From the NCBI GenBank assembly GCA_024704765.1, contig JAKMXF010000306.1, forward strand, positions 186,001-250,000: a stretch of 64,000 nt of DNA. The letters run 5' to 3'. This document shows positions 32,809 to 44,679 of this stretch, piece after piece; the first letter of the stretch is position 1; the number at the start of each line of letters is the position of its first letter. Source of the stretch: Oopsacas minuta. Taxonomy: Eukaryota > Porifera > Hexactinellida > Lyssacinosida > Leucopsacidae. The notes beneath the pieces are model-generated. The model was not told where the DNA came from and did not search any database. It was given only the letters and a program-made list of their open reading frames with translations. The translations under genes and the position numbers were made by a program.

Positions 32809-33059
32809 TCCTCAATTGCGTCGCCTTTTCTGCAATACTCTTCAGATGGATAAGTGGTACTTAACGTATTCGCTACTGGGGATATCCACTTGCGGGTTGC
32901 GTTTCCATTATCTAGCCTCTCCATGATTAGGATTGCGCTGCCTGGATAGCCTCAGACTGACGTCCCTTCAAGGTTCGATGTACCCTGCCTTTGACCGCTT
33001 TGAAAACTATTTGTATGGATGTTGAAGAATGAATGCAAGATGCTACTCAAAAATTAACT

Positions 33060-35012
33060 AACTAAATAATTTGTCTTGATCGTTAGTCTGGTGACGCAAT
33101 TTGTACATTTCTGCCTGCAGGTGTGTCCGATTTCTCCACATTCCATACACTTAAGAACATTGCCAAAATCTCTCAGAACTGGATCGCTTTGGCACAAGAG
33201 ACGGGTACATATATCTCTGGAATTAGTTGTGAATGAAATTTTCCTCGCAGATGTTCACGATGTCTTCGGATTTATTTCTTACAAGCATCCACTGGTTCTT
33301 CAGAGAATTTCTTCAATCCATATCCTCCATTACGATCTCGAATTAGTTCAGTGCATGATCACAGTTGAAGATGTGTGATAGAACTCAGATTACTATGCAA
33401 AGTACTAGTTGGATCTCTCATATTTCTGAAATCAAATTGCAAACCCAATAAAGTTTATTTTTATTGAGAGGACACTGTCTGCCATATTTCCAGTAGTAGT
33501 TGTTCCTCCATCACTGGATGGTTGATCGATTCTAAGCCCTTCTTTTCGCTAAAGTACTCCCGGGCATATTTATTGCAACCTATATCACTCTAGAGATTGC
33601 TAACCATTTAAATGTACCTGAACGCATGTGGTAAATAGAAGCATGAACCAAGGGAAGTCACAAGTGTAAATATGTAGTGGAGCATGCTGGGATTATGTCC
33701 ATCTCTAATGTCGGTTCTTGTGGTAAACCACAATGATCTTTTGAGGTAGTAATAAATACTTTTCTCTCTCCCCATTGAGAATATTTCCTCTACTGAAGTT
33801 ATGGTCCTGTTCATAGGAAATCCTGATCAGACAAGTTTTAAATCTTTCAATTCTGCAAAACTTGCAGTACAAAGTTGACCACTTGCACCAACTGCTCCAC
33901 TCAGGATACCGGACATTTCCCATACCTTGTATGAAGAATTTTAACTCTAACTTTACCATATGGTAGCTCCAGTCCGTCTTTTTCAATAGTAGTCACTTCA
34001 GGATTAATCATGAGATCCATTAAGTATTGGTATTGATATGACACAAAATGGAGAATTAGGAATTTGGTTCGACCAATGGGCATTTCCATCAGAATCATAA
34101 TTGATAGCATCTTGAAGGCAATGAGAATGAAATTTTTTGTATTGAACTTTGGGTTCCCATCGAATTGGTTGTAAATTTTATGACAACCCGAACCATCCAA
34201 TCCATCGGCGATGGTAAGTTCTAACGAATATTTTAGACCATCGGGAGATACGTTAGATTTGAGTAATCGTAAAGTTGTCTGTTGTAAGATCGATTTTATG
34301 AGATACCAATTCCTATTTTAGCTTGATCATTGTTCCGAATTGCAATAATCTCAAATGATGCTATCATGGTGGCACGATAATCAGCCACGTTGTTGTGTGG
34401 GGGATATAATATTTTCTGATTTAGATAATTCCTCATGCTTGTGTACTTGCGTTTACCAATCTCAAGAAAATCTAACAAGAACACAGATTTGTCAATCGGC
34501 GATCGCTTGACACTACCAGCAAATATCCCATTGGCAAGAAGGTCTTTATATGAATTAGCTGTTCGTTGGTCGTTAGCTTCATTAGAGATTAGTTGGGGAG
34601 CATATGTAGCTATTGTTTTACCATAAACCTTTTTCAATTTCAGCAATAATAGCGATTAAATCCGAAAGTGGCTTTAATCTACATCTGAGAACCCAAAAGT
34701 GCAAATTCAGGCAGAGGTTTTCTTGACTTCTTCGCAAGGTCAACTGCAAAAACAATTTACTCTTCTCCAATACTACGTTTCTTTGTGGGACTGGGGGGTT
34801 GAGTAGAATATAACAGGAGTGATTGCCATGTAGATAGATCATTACGTTTACAGAAATCATTACGTTGAGACTCCAATTCGCTGAATCATCTCCGAATTGA
34901 CGAGAATTCCTGAAATCGCCATCTGAAAGATCAAATATCTGGATGAAGGAATCGACTGCCGTTCTCATTGACGGTTGAGAAAGAAGAAAATCAAATGCTC
35001 CTGGTTATTCAT
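33060..35012 (-). pseudogene. Transib/RAG1-like transposase relic with C-terminal zinc knuckle
   Basis: The ATG at 35012 starts MNNQEHLIF. Recognisable blocks in order: RTANSYKDLLANGIFAGS and LLDFLEIGKRKYTSMRNYL (34646-34296); LTIADGLDGSGCHKIYNQ (about 34210), matching the DG(M/L)xxxG block around the first catalytic aspartate of RAG1/Transib; GILSGAVGASGQLCT (about 33910); GLRIDQPSSDGGTTTTGNM (about 33520), like the NGNFARK region; YGLKKFSEEPVDACKK with IRRHRE (about 33300), where SEE fits the catalytic glutamate region; then SDPVLRDFGNVLKC and the knuckle CMECGEIGHTCRQKC (about 33130). Many stops and shifts make it a relic. Whether it belongs to Transib proper or to RAG1-like (RAGL) elements is open. 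The knuckle tail favours the latter. Confidence 0.75.
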
Positions 35013-35130
35013 TTAGAATTTAAAATATTTGCTAGAAATTTGGTAAATAAAAGTAGTATAATATGAATTGCTGATATTCTGAAATTCTTAAAATTAACGG
35101 GCCGCTCTATTAAAAATACTTGGTGTTCAT

Positions 35131-35160
35131 TTGCGGGAGGTTGCGGGAGGTTGCGGGAGG
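35131..35160. repeat. Three 10-bp tandem repeats, Transib-like copy 2
   Basis: TTGCGGGAGG three times in tandem, the reverse complement of 8162-8191, at the same distance from the terminus. Confidence 0.9.
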
Positions 35161-35243
35161 CTGGATTTAGTTCTAAATTACAGATAATATCATGACAAAT
35201 CACCCTAAAACTTGATATTACCTGGCCACGACTGGCCACAGTG

Positions 35244-35673
35244 AGTTTGAGGGGTAATTGAACCAAGGTATAATGTGTCCGGACACACTATATGACGTCA
35301 AAATTAACTGAACCATGGAGAAAATATTCAAAGTGAAATACTTAGCTCTTATCATAATGAGAAGATTATATTCTGAACTAATAATAGGTGAAAACTTAGA
35401 GCTGTCATTCTAATGAGTATTTTTGGATAGAGAGAATTATATGCCTATGTGTAAACATAAAATAGAGATGAATAATGAATTCAATTATAACCATCCACTA
35501 AGCATGACATTTGATAACAAAGTAATAAGAATTTTACAAATAAAATTATGATTCCCAGGTTTCAGACTATGGTGAATTTAATGGTAACATTTTCGAAAGC
35601 TTATGGGATGATGAATAATTCGCTCTAAAGCATATAGTGAAGCCATGTGTCAGATGAAAAATCGTGACCTTCA
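35244..35673 (+). mobile_element. Fragment of a KDZ-like element
   Basis: It matches 8078-7690 in reverse complement, including the 3' splice site TTCCCAG and the exon start (GTTTCAGACTATGGTGAATT). Beyond about 35605 the two diverge to roughly 80 percent by eye and similarity is lost after GTGAAGCC. It is thus part of a second, related KDZ-like copy that carries the Transib-like insertion at the same site. The rest of that copy is absent here. Confidence 0.7.
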
Positions 35674-35681
35674 GTGCACAC

Positions 35682-37062
35682 CAGTGGTGTTTTACCAAAA
35701 AAGAAGTGGCGGGCGCTCTCTTTTCAAATTTAGCATTTTCTTAGAAAACAGGTGAAAACGGCCCCCAATAATGAATTGGGGGCGCCATACCTCCCTCCCG
35801 CGCGCTCCCTCCAAAATACCACTGATTGTTGTTATATATAAATTCGCCCAATCTTTTAACTTCCATTTCCAAAGTCTGACAGCATTCTCTTAGTCCCTTT
35901 GATTTTTTGGTGAACGACTGTAAAATGAATACAATTTGTCGAAGAAATGTTGAATATGATTAATAGCTGTCACTTCATTAATTGTATCATGAATAGAAAT
36001 TTCTAATCGATGGTTTAAACAATGCCACACAATGACTTTAGGATACTTTTCAATTAACTACCGATATTTTCCCCATTTAATGTCTGTAGTTCATTTAGAT
36101 CTGGGTGATCTGAATAAGGTTTGTCATTTTTCGCAATATAATACGCTGTAAGGATCACCTTTTGTGTAAGTTCAATACGAGATGCATTCATTACATCAAC
36201 TCTCTTTTCTAATCTTTCCATAGTTGCTTCTTCCAAAATTTGTTTAGCCGAACTATGGGCATTTGATAACAAATGTTTTGATATCTTTTTTCTAATACTT
36301 TTTAACATTGCAGGTTTGGAATTTCCTGAGTAATACACTGTGCATTTGGGTCAATTTTAGAGATTGAACTTCCTTGAGTTTTTTAATGCCCAATAATGAC
36401 ACCTTCTTACATAGGGAACAGCCTAATTTACCTTTGTGACATATCAACCAAGGGTATGTAGTAGTTTTTTTAAACCATTGATCAGCTGGATAAATATTTG
36501 GAAAATCGATTTATTTAGTACTTTCTTTGGGAATTGAGATGTCAAGAGTTGATTGGCTTATACTGTGAGAAATATTCGCAGGTAATTCTGTTATGCTTGA
36601 TTCTCCACTACTATTTGAGCAGGATTTTTCCCCTAATGAAGATCAAACGAAATCCGCGTTCGAAGCTGTTGATGTGAAAAGTGGAGTTTGCGTGAAATCT
36701 AAATTCGATTCTTCGTATACAATTGAACCTGATTTGAGCTGACAGAGATCAGGCCCAACTCTTCTGTATCTTGATGAGTTTTAGTTTTCTTGGGAATTAA
36801 TCATCAATAAAACTGTGCTTATTTTTTATTATAGTTAGAAATCTTAGGAAGAATAAAATATGTAATGGTAAAGAAAATAGATGAGATATTTATGCGAGTG
36901 AAACGTAGTGCTAAAGTGCTAATAAAGCCAATAATATCATAGTAAGTCAGTAAATATAGATAAATTAAGTCCATTAACTGATAAACTCGAGAGTCGGGTG
37001 CTAGAATGAGGCCAAACTTCTTCCAGATTATGTGCCAAGAGCGCCCCCCCAAAACATCACTG
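35682..37062 (-). mobile_element. KIAA1586-type hAT element, 1381 bp
   Basis: The ends are CAGTGGTGTTTTACC and CCCCCCAAAACATCACTG, with a perfect 8-bp duplication GTGCACAC (35674-35681, 37063-37070). G/C-rich blocks near the ends (GGCGGGCGCTC, GAGCGCCCCCCC) are typical for the group. Coding capacity is reduced to part of a transposase. Confidence 0.92.
36054..36490 (-). pseudogene. hAT transposase fragment (KIAA1586/ZBED-like)
   Basis: The minus strand gives WFKKTTTYPWLICHKGKLGC with SLCKK (zinc-finger start). After a frame change comes SGNSKPAMLKSIRKKISKHL, then SNAHSSAKQILEEATME, MNASRIELTQKV and NDKPYSDHPDLNELQTLNG. This is the N-terminal third of KIAA1586-like hAT transposases. The catalytic and dimerisation parts are not visible. 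A truncated, frame-broken copy. Confidence 0.75.
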
Positions 37063-37070
37063 GTGCACAC

Positions 37071-37504
37071 CTCAGGGGAATTATCTATTCACAATGAAAT
37101 TTCAGCTTTTAATCGATCATTGTTTGTGTGTACCAGCGTCGAAAATATTATTCTATCCAACCATTTCAATGATGGGCGATAATACTATAGCCGGCACAAT
37201 TATAAATATATACACAATCATGTGTCTAAAATATGTTTAATGCCAACCAATGAATTTTATTTTTGGTACATTTACTGTAATTGCTCAAAACTGTATCTAT
37301 AGGGCTCTTAACGTAAGTTTGATGGTCACATTCGCTTTTTCACTTTCGATCGATTAGTTATATAAAGATCACTTCTTGAGGGTATCTAGCACAGAGAGCC
37401 CTATAGTTCACTAAGTGCCAATTTTAACCACTGTGTAGGGATTTGGGGCGCACTTTAATTCCCAAGTGTGGTGTAGGGTCATCTGCTCAGATCAACAAGC
37501 ATTA
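37071..37504. other. Flanking DNA with a small inverted-repeat element
   Basis: No gene seen. CTATAGGGCTCT (about 37298) and AGAGCCCTATAG (ending about 37413) form a 12-bp perfect inverted pair 115 bp apart, possibly a tiny MITE. No duplication is evident. Confidence 0.4.
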
Positions 37505-40132
37505 CACTACGTAACAAATTTTTATGAAATCTTTGTTTGGCTTGATATTTTGATTGTTTATGGATAATTTTGAGGCGCTGATTCCGAAAATACAATTAGT
37601 TTTTTTCTATCATCGATCGTTAGCTTTCAGGAAGCCTATTTATATGAGCAGGTTATACGCTTAGCCAACCCAGCAAAAACGTACGTCACAATCAAAATCT
37701 TTTGTGCTATAACAATAAAGATAACAAACATTTTGCACTCCCTTCACTGTCTCTTGTCTTTTTAAGCTCTGGGAGACACTTAAAGTGTCTGCGAATGCAC
37801 AACTTAAACAGCATCAGAATTCCAGGCTGGGGTAGGATTGCAAAACTTAGAAATTTCGTTCTTGCGTATAGTTTATTTGCTATCCAGTACCTTCACTTGG
37901 AAAGTATTTACTTATATTAATACTATAGGCTACCAGCAGCTAGTATAAGCATAAGTATAACTGCCTTTAGCAGAGAGGCAGAAATAACTTGCTGGTTGTT
38001 CTTACGTTAAGTTAGTGTTTTTCAAATTTAGAAATTGCAATGGCTAGTAGACAATGCAAGAATTCACCTGACTCATTTTGCTATGTTTGTGGATATTATG
38101 TTGGTGACAAACATGTTTCAAATAAAATATCAAAAGAAGCTAAGTATTGGGAAGCGTATAGACTGTATTTTGGGATGTCCATTGGGGATCAGGAAAAGGC
38201 CTGGGCCCCACATGTGATTTGTGGCAGCTGTCGATCTAATCTTGAAGCTTGGTTGAGGGGTTCCGCTAGAGTTATGCCATTTGCTATTCCAAGAGTTTGG
38301 AGAGAGCCACAAAACCATCATGATGATTGTTACTTTGGTATGGTAAATATTGCTAAGTACCGCAAGGTTAAGGGAAGAAGAGCACTGACTTATCCAAGTA
38401 TACCATCATCCATTGCACCTGTTCCTCATAGTGAAACTTTACCAGTTCCAAAACCACCAGCAAATGTAAGTAGTTTTATGTTTTATAATATAAGGCTACG
38501 CTAGCTTATATGCTGTAAGGGTGACCCACAATCTGCATCTTGTGTTTTATTCTTGTCATTTTAGTTGGAGTTTAATACTGAATGTGAAGACTCGATATCA
38601 AGTGAAACTTCGGATGCTGAGGAGGAGTATCTCCAATCAACAAGTGCAGATCGTCATTATCCTTCTAAGAGAGAATTAGATGACTTAATACGAGATCTGC
38701 AACTAACAAAATCTGCAGCAGAGCTATTGACGTCAAGATTAAGCGAGTGGAATTTGCTGCGTGATGATTGCAAAATAACTGCTTACAGGAAGAGGCACTT
38801 GGACTATTCTGTTTACTTTGATGTAATACAGGATCTGTGCTATTGCAAAGATGTGAATGGTTTGTTTGATGCTGTTGGAATTGAACATGACCCTTCTCAG
38901 TGGCGACTTTTTATTGACAGTTCCACCAAAAGTCTTAAAGGAGTTTTACTTCATAATGGGAACAAATATCCGTCAATTCCACTTGCTTATTCAATACAAA
39001 TGAAAGAAGACTATGAAAATGTCAAGCAACTACTGCTTAAAATAAACTATGCTGAATTTAACTGGCAGCTCTGTGGTGATTTTAAGATGTTGGGGTTTTT
39101 GTTGGGACTGCAGGGTGGTTACACCAAATACTCATGTTTTCTTTGTTTGTGGAACAGCAGAGCTGATGGAGAGCACTACTCGAAGATTCAATGGCCGCCA
39201 AGAAAAGAATTAATGCCAGGAAAATACAATGTCATCAAAGAGCCACTTATATGCCGGGAAAAAGTTTTACTACCACCTCTTCATATAAAACTAGGTTTAG
39301 TAAAGCAATTTGTTAAAGCTTTGGATTTTGAAGGAGAAGCTTTTCAAGAAATCCGTGCAATGTTTCCAAAATTATCAGATGCTAAACTAAAGGGAGGAAT
39401 ATTTGTTGGTCCCCAAATAACCACCATGTTAAAGTCAAGAACCCTGGAGGGTAAAATGACCGAAACAGAAAGAAAAGCATGGCAGGCATTTCGTGATGTA
39501 GTTAATGGCTTTTTAGGAAATAACAAAGATCCTAATTATGAAGAGATAGTGAATACTCTGATCACAAGCTACCAAAAGATGGGATGTCGCATGTCGTTGA
39601 AACTTCATTTTCTATGCTCTCATCTTGACTTCTTTCAAGAAAATTTGGGGGATTTCAGCGAGGAACATGGCGAGAGATTTCACCAAGATATTCAGCTAAT
39701 GGAAAGACGGTATCAGGGCCGCTGGGACAGTGCAATGATGGGCGATTACATGTGGTTTTTGATAAGGGAAGACATTTCTGGTCACAAAAGAAAAGCTCGT
39801 TCAACAGTTCATTTTTGAAGTATTTTAACTCTCTAACATGAGTGCGTTTTGTTTTCTTTAGGACTTGTAATCAGCAATGTACTGTTTGGTAATGATTTTC
39901 ATGTTCAAATTAACTTATCAACACATCACTACGTGTTTAAATCTATTACAAGAGCTGTAGGTAAATTTGCATATAATGAACAACACAACTTGTTCGGAAA
40001 AAGCAAAAAGTGTAAATACGTCAAAAAGCATTGATGATATGGAAAAACTAACACGATTTTTGAATTCAGCGACGCAAAAAACATAAGGGAACATCAAAAA
40101 TTGAAGCCAAACAAAAATTGTGTTACGTAGTG
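37505..40132 (+). mobile_element. CACTA-like (CMC) transposon, copy 2
   Basis: 2628 bp, same ends (CACTACGTAACA...TGTTACGTAGTG) and TTA on both sides (37502-37504, 40133-40135), same orientation as copy 1. The surrounding DNA is unrelated to that around copy 1, so it is an independent insertion and not a segmental duplication. Confidence 0.88.
38040..39818 (+). CDS. CACTA-like transposase, two exons, apparently intact (copy 2)
   Basis: Exon 1 38040-38465, intron 38466-38564, exon 2 38565-39818. The predicted protein is identical to that of copy 1 (559 residues): zinc-binding N-terminus CYVCG/CGSC, then LFIDSSTKSLKG, CGDFKMLGFLLG, LPPLHIKLGLVKQF and SEEHGERFHQDI. No break is visible, and the splice sites are the same. 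With two intact near-identical copies this is the family in the window most likely to have been active recently. Confidence 0.85.
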
Positions 40133-40765
40133 TTATTTATCATTATTTATTTGCTAAAACATTAGTTGTCTTTCTCTCTTCACGAAACTATGTAAATGGA
40201 AATCATTCCGTTATGTGGGTAATACATATTTGTGTTATTATTGTTCATTGCTTTATGCAATTGAATTCTATATTGTATTCATTTGCTGGTGCATATCCTA
40301 CTATATATACGGCAACTGTGAGGTGTTGATTTGGGACTAGGAGTGATTCGCTGTGCCCTTATTCACTAAATTACTTAATTGTTGGAGGAAATGTATTGAT
40401 AAATTATTTAAGTATAAGTTCCCTCATGACCTACTAAAATAAGGCTATACATGCTGCCGAATCATGGTAAAAATAATCGTCCAGTCTTTCAAGGTAGAAA
40501 TTTGCAAAGGCTGATAAACTGAAAAATACGTTTGATAGGCCTTAATAATGTATTATCAGTAGATAGAAACGTTCAAAACATACATATAGCTTGTCAAATA
40601 TGTGATTAGTCCTTTTATAGTCGCGGGATGTGCTATGGTAGAACAGATGCAAGTTTCTGAACTGTGTTTAGACATTGTTTTAAATAACTATAATGTGTGA
40701 TAGGTGTATACTATGATGAATTAATGTAGTTGATTAAAAAAAAATCGATACTATAACCGGAATGT

Positions 40766-41120
40766 GATCACATTCCTATGTAGCTAAGGGAATGCATTTT
40801 GTTATTCAAATCGATCCATAGTTGATACAGTGTTGCCGCAATATCTTACTACCTATTAACAAATAATGTACTTAAATGGCGTACATTCAATATATTTTTA
40901 GTTATCACATTTTTATCACATTTTGTATACCTTCATTTCATGTTTTTCAAATTTAATGAACACAAAAGATATTGAATATACGCCAGTTAAATATATCATT
41001 CGTCAATAGGAAGTAAGATATTACGGAAACATTGCGCCAACTATATATCGATATGATTTATAGTTTTTAGTTATGGCTTCAATGTAACATGAGTATTCCT
41101 TAGCAACACATGAATGTGAT
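40766..41120. mobile_element. Fold-back MITE with about 150-bp arms
   Basis: The left arm (from GATCACATTCCTATGTAGCT) and the reverse complement of the right arm (ATCACATTCATGTGTTGCTA) are similar along about 150 bp, sharing AATATCTTACT, CCTATTRAC and CTGGCGTA-like words. A short centre (about 40910-40970) separates them. No coding capacity and no clear duplication. Confidence 0.7.
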
Positions 41121-42740
41121 TACATACAGATATGTTATCGAATCTTTTCGAATTAACTATATGAATTAATCATAGTATATCAATCACCATAGCCTGCTAA
41201 ACATAAGGCCTGATCACTACTTTGGATCATGGATAAGTGGAAGTGGATATATTTTGATCAGTAAATCTATAATCCTCGATAATAAGAAACTGGTACACTT
41301 TATTAAATATTAGCTTTATGGCTCAAATGCCTACGGATTGCCAACTAAATACTAATATTGTTGTATTAGCAACGTAATAATGTGATTAAGCTATTAATAT
41401 TTCGCCCTATCACTCAGAATACTCGAATAAATAATTTGTTTTCTTCAGAACATATATTAATCAATTATTCGAAGCTAGTCAATATTATGTCGGTGTAAAG
41501 AGTGTGAACATTTTATGTTGGCGTTTACCTTTTGTGAGTGGGGACTATGATATGTGTAAATTCTAATAATTTGAATTCCGTAGTGCCAATTGTTAAACAA
41601 AAAATGGTGCTAATGAAGCCGATGGCGTATAGTTTAAGAGATAGTTAGTATTGAACGTATTGTCAACTGCTCTCAAAATTTGCAAATTTTCGCAAAAATT
41701 CGAATGAAAATAGTTGAGAAACAAGAGCTGATTGAGAGAAACTGATTATATTTTCGGAATCAGTACATTTGATATCCCTACGTTGAGCAATATACTCTGT
41801 GCAGTCAAACATATTTTCACATAACTTTGTTAACCCGTTTATACATATTTTATATCCTGTGTTATATACTTACATATTCAATGTTTCATCCAGACATTGT
41901 GGCGTATGTAGGTAAACTACATTGCCTGGCTATGTAGGGGTCCACTCATGATCTAATTGGAGCACCTGGGATACAAAGGTGGACAAATGCACGCATCTGT
42001 ATATTTTGATCGAATTCGTTGTAGAACTTTGATCAAATTTTCTTATGTCGAACTTTGATTGATTAATGAAAAAGGTATATTTTGATCCAAGTTCCACAAA
42101 AATGTCTTCAGTCGAACTTTGTTCGAAACGAGAGACTAACGAGAACTTTGATCGAAAAATTGTCGTGCTCCACAACACCAAAATATTCAAGGGGGCACCC
42201 CCTGACTCCTCATGTGATGCCACAATGCACAGGACTCGACTGATTTCACTCTAGGACGTGCTAGCACTTTATATTTTATGCATTAGAACCGAGTACCATT
42301 GGGAGGTGATTAGGGATTTAATTCGCTACCTTATGGCTCTTGGAGTTTTATTTGTGTTCTTTATCAGCTACTATACTAGGGGACGAGAGTGCAGAATTTA
42401 TGCTAATTTTATGATTGGGTGGATTTTTGTTGTGTTGATTGTTGGAAAAGTTTGTAAAATGGCGGATAGTTAGATTGTTTTGTTATCCATTCTCCATTTT
42501 TTATGAAATTGAGACTATGTTTTAGCCTAAGTTTCTAAAAGATAATCATCACAAGCCTTGAAATACGAAGTGATTTATCCAAACGTGTCTATAGACTAAT
42601 TTTGATCTTATAGCCATTACTCTGGATCACTAACTTCTGACGTTTTGGCATATATTACCGATAAGGTCTCAAAAATTCGGGTTCTATAGAATCCCAAATA
42701 GAGAGAAGAGTTTCTTCAAGTCCACTAGGATTACGAGGAG
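41121..42740. other. AT-rich DNA, no gene recognised
   Basis: Short frames only (for example 42258-42473, hydrophobic, and 42066-42254). A possible weak inverted pair CATTGTGGCGT at 41895 and GCCACAATG at 42220 has no target duplication. Confidence 0.4.
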
Positions 42741-42743
42741 GGT

Positions 42744-43450
42744 TCAAATTGATCTGATGTTTGATTCAAGCCCCCAATTTTCGATCGGGTTTAGATCTGG
42801 GCTACAAGCAGGCCATTCCATACAAAATATATCATGACTTTTACGGAAAGTCTTATCAACCATTGACTTGTGCTTTGGATCGTTGTCTTCCTGAAAGACC
42901 CAACCGTCATGGTACAATACCTGAGCTTGTGTGATCAGACACTTGTTTAGGATGTTCGTGTATAATTTTCCGGTGAGGTTCTGCCCAAAAACTTCGATGG
43001 AATGGTCCCATGAGCCGAAATTACTCCCCAAACATGTAATTTTGGACTATGTTTGTTGCTTTGCTTGACCGCTTGTTGGTCTCCTTTGCCCCACAGCCTT
43101 ATTCTACCACCATTTAGCCAAATTGGCATCTCATCGCTAAAAAAACTCGCTCCCAGTCAGTTTGTTTGTTATTCTTAGCCCACAATACTCTTTGTTGTTT
43201 GTGACGATACCTTAGCACAGGAATAGTCCTTGCAACCTTGTGGGTGTACCCTCTCCTCTGTAGTTCCTTCCTGACCGTCTCATGGGATAAACTTTTCTGA
43301 CAAAGATGATTGAATCGACTGGCCAATTTTCGTATGGACATCTTGCGATTCTAATTTGCCAATCTTACAAGAGATTTAGCATCGTTCACATCTAATAATC
43401 TCTGTTTTTCGGTTCCAGATTTCCTCTGTATATCACTGCCCTGACAAATT
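42744..43450 (-). pseudogene. Tc1-like (DD34E) transposase relic
   Basis: Read leftward: MSIRKLASRFNHLCQKSLSH (43341), RRGYTHKVARTIPVLRYRHK, TDWERVFFSDEMPIW-like sequence across a frame change at about 43125, then LHVWGVISAHGTIPSKFLG and FQEDNDPKHKS...CSPDLNPIEN (to 42744). There are 34 residues between the D of EDND and the E of PIEN, hence DD34E. Two frameshifts and no recognisable terminal repeats: an old relic. Confidence 0.85.
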
Positions 43451-44199
43451 TGGCTAATATGCAGAAAAAACTGCACCTAAGGATAGCTGTTCGCTGATGT
43501 ATTTCGCTACCACTTGTAACCCCTGTATCGAATAATTTGGGGATGAGGTATCTTCGTTCTAACTCCACCACACTGATTACGTATTTCGACACAAGGCTAA
43601 TATGAGCCAAAGACTGATTTTGGAGCCGTCTATAGAAATATAGTAGATATTTTCGGGAATGTGTGTCCTATGTGACAGACTGATAGGTTGTTCGTGTATT
43701 CTAGAATCAATTAACTAGTGGTAACCTGATATACATGTATAAATGAATCAGAAAATAAATGCGTTTAATATGTAACCATAGCAAATGATAAAATTCTGAA
43801 AATATTCACAATTACACGAAAGTCTCAATTTCATCTTCATAGACTGTATTACAAACAATACTGTGATGATAGTAGAACGCCCAAAATACTTTTCAGAAAT
43901 CTTGTATCAAACATTCTCCTTGTAAACTATATCCTAGTTCATAACCTAAATACAGATATATATGTTTCAAATATGGTATGTCTGCCTAAGTGTAAGATAG
44001 ATGGATATGTAGCTTTCTTCTTGAAATTAATATGAAATCTCTTTATTTTACATTTTTAGAGACTTTTTATTGTTTTTCAAATTGTCAAATACACATCGCT
44101 AAAATAATTATCAAACCCTACAGGCAATGGATCACCTTTTGATAAATTATGAAGTTCTAACTTTGGTGGATCATTACTGTAGAAATTATCGACATTATA
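43451..44199. other. AT-rich DNA, no gene recognised
   Basis: 43451-43640 may still be decayed Tc1 flank. The rest shows no coding pattern, repeat end or RNA gene that I can support. Confidence 0.4.
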
Positions 44200-44207
44200 T
44201 CTGAATC

Positions 44208-44679
44208 AGGGTTGGAGTTTAACCCGGGTTGAATAGGTTTACTCCCGCCCAGTGGGTATAACCCGGTTTAAACCGGCTTTTACTAATTTAACCCGGGTTA
44301 AATTGTGAGCACAGTAAATATTCAAAGTCTTCATAAATAAAGATTTGTAATCGTATAATTGACTTAAAACCAGACGATATTTGGTAAGAATTTTTGCATT
44401 CATTCCAAATAATATATTAATTAAATAATATTAAAATTAAGTTTGCAAAAAGGGGAAATACACTTCTATAGTTTGATTAATCAAATTTTAGTCTGGCAAT
44501 CCTAAATTAGAGTCTCAAGCACAGTTTAGGTGGTTTACCCAATTCCATGAGGTTTTCCACAGTGAAATAACCAGTTTTGACCATAAAATCGAGTTTAACT
44601 CAGTTGAACCCATTAAATAGGGTTAACCCGTTTTCAACTATGGTTTAAACCGGGGAGTGGGTTAAACTAACCAACCCTG
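44208..44679. mobile_element. 472-bp non-autonomous hAT (MITE)
   Basis: The ends CAGGGTTGGAGTTTAACCC and GGTTAAACTAACCAACCCTG are inverted, with a perfect 8-bp duplication ATCTGAAT (44200-44207, 44680-44687). Subterminal regions are full of GGGTTAAACCGG-type palindromic words on both sides. The centre is AT-rich and non-coding. Confidence 0.93.

Larger units (their letters stand above)
29365..35243 (-). mobile_element. Transib/RAG1-like transposon, longer copy
   Basis: The left end begins CACAGTGGCTTGAAGTGGC, and the right end, reverse-complemented, begins CACTGTGGCCAGTCGTGGCC. These are the same two ends as the copy at 8079-10789. Without the nested Chapaev-like element (29977-32808) it is about 3.0 kb. 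The transposase reads leftward from 35012. Flanking 5-bp words (CACAA left, AGTTT right) do not match. The right flank continues into KDZ-like intron sequence shared with the first copy, while the left flank does not, so one side has been rearranged since insertion. Confidence 0.8.

Noticed and set aside
41895-42228. Possible hAT element with CATTGTGGC ends
   Set aside because: Terminal match is only about 10 bp and the flanks show no 8-bp duplication.
42258-42473. Small hydrophobic frame that could look like a membrane protein
   Set aside because: Single short frame in non-coding AT-rich DNA without any supporting signal.
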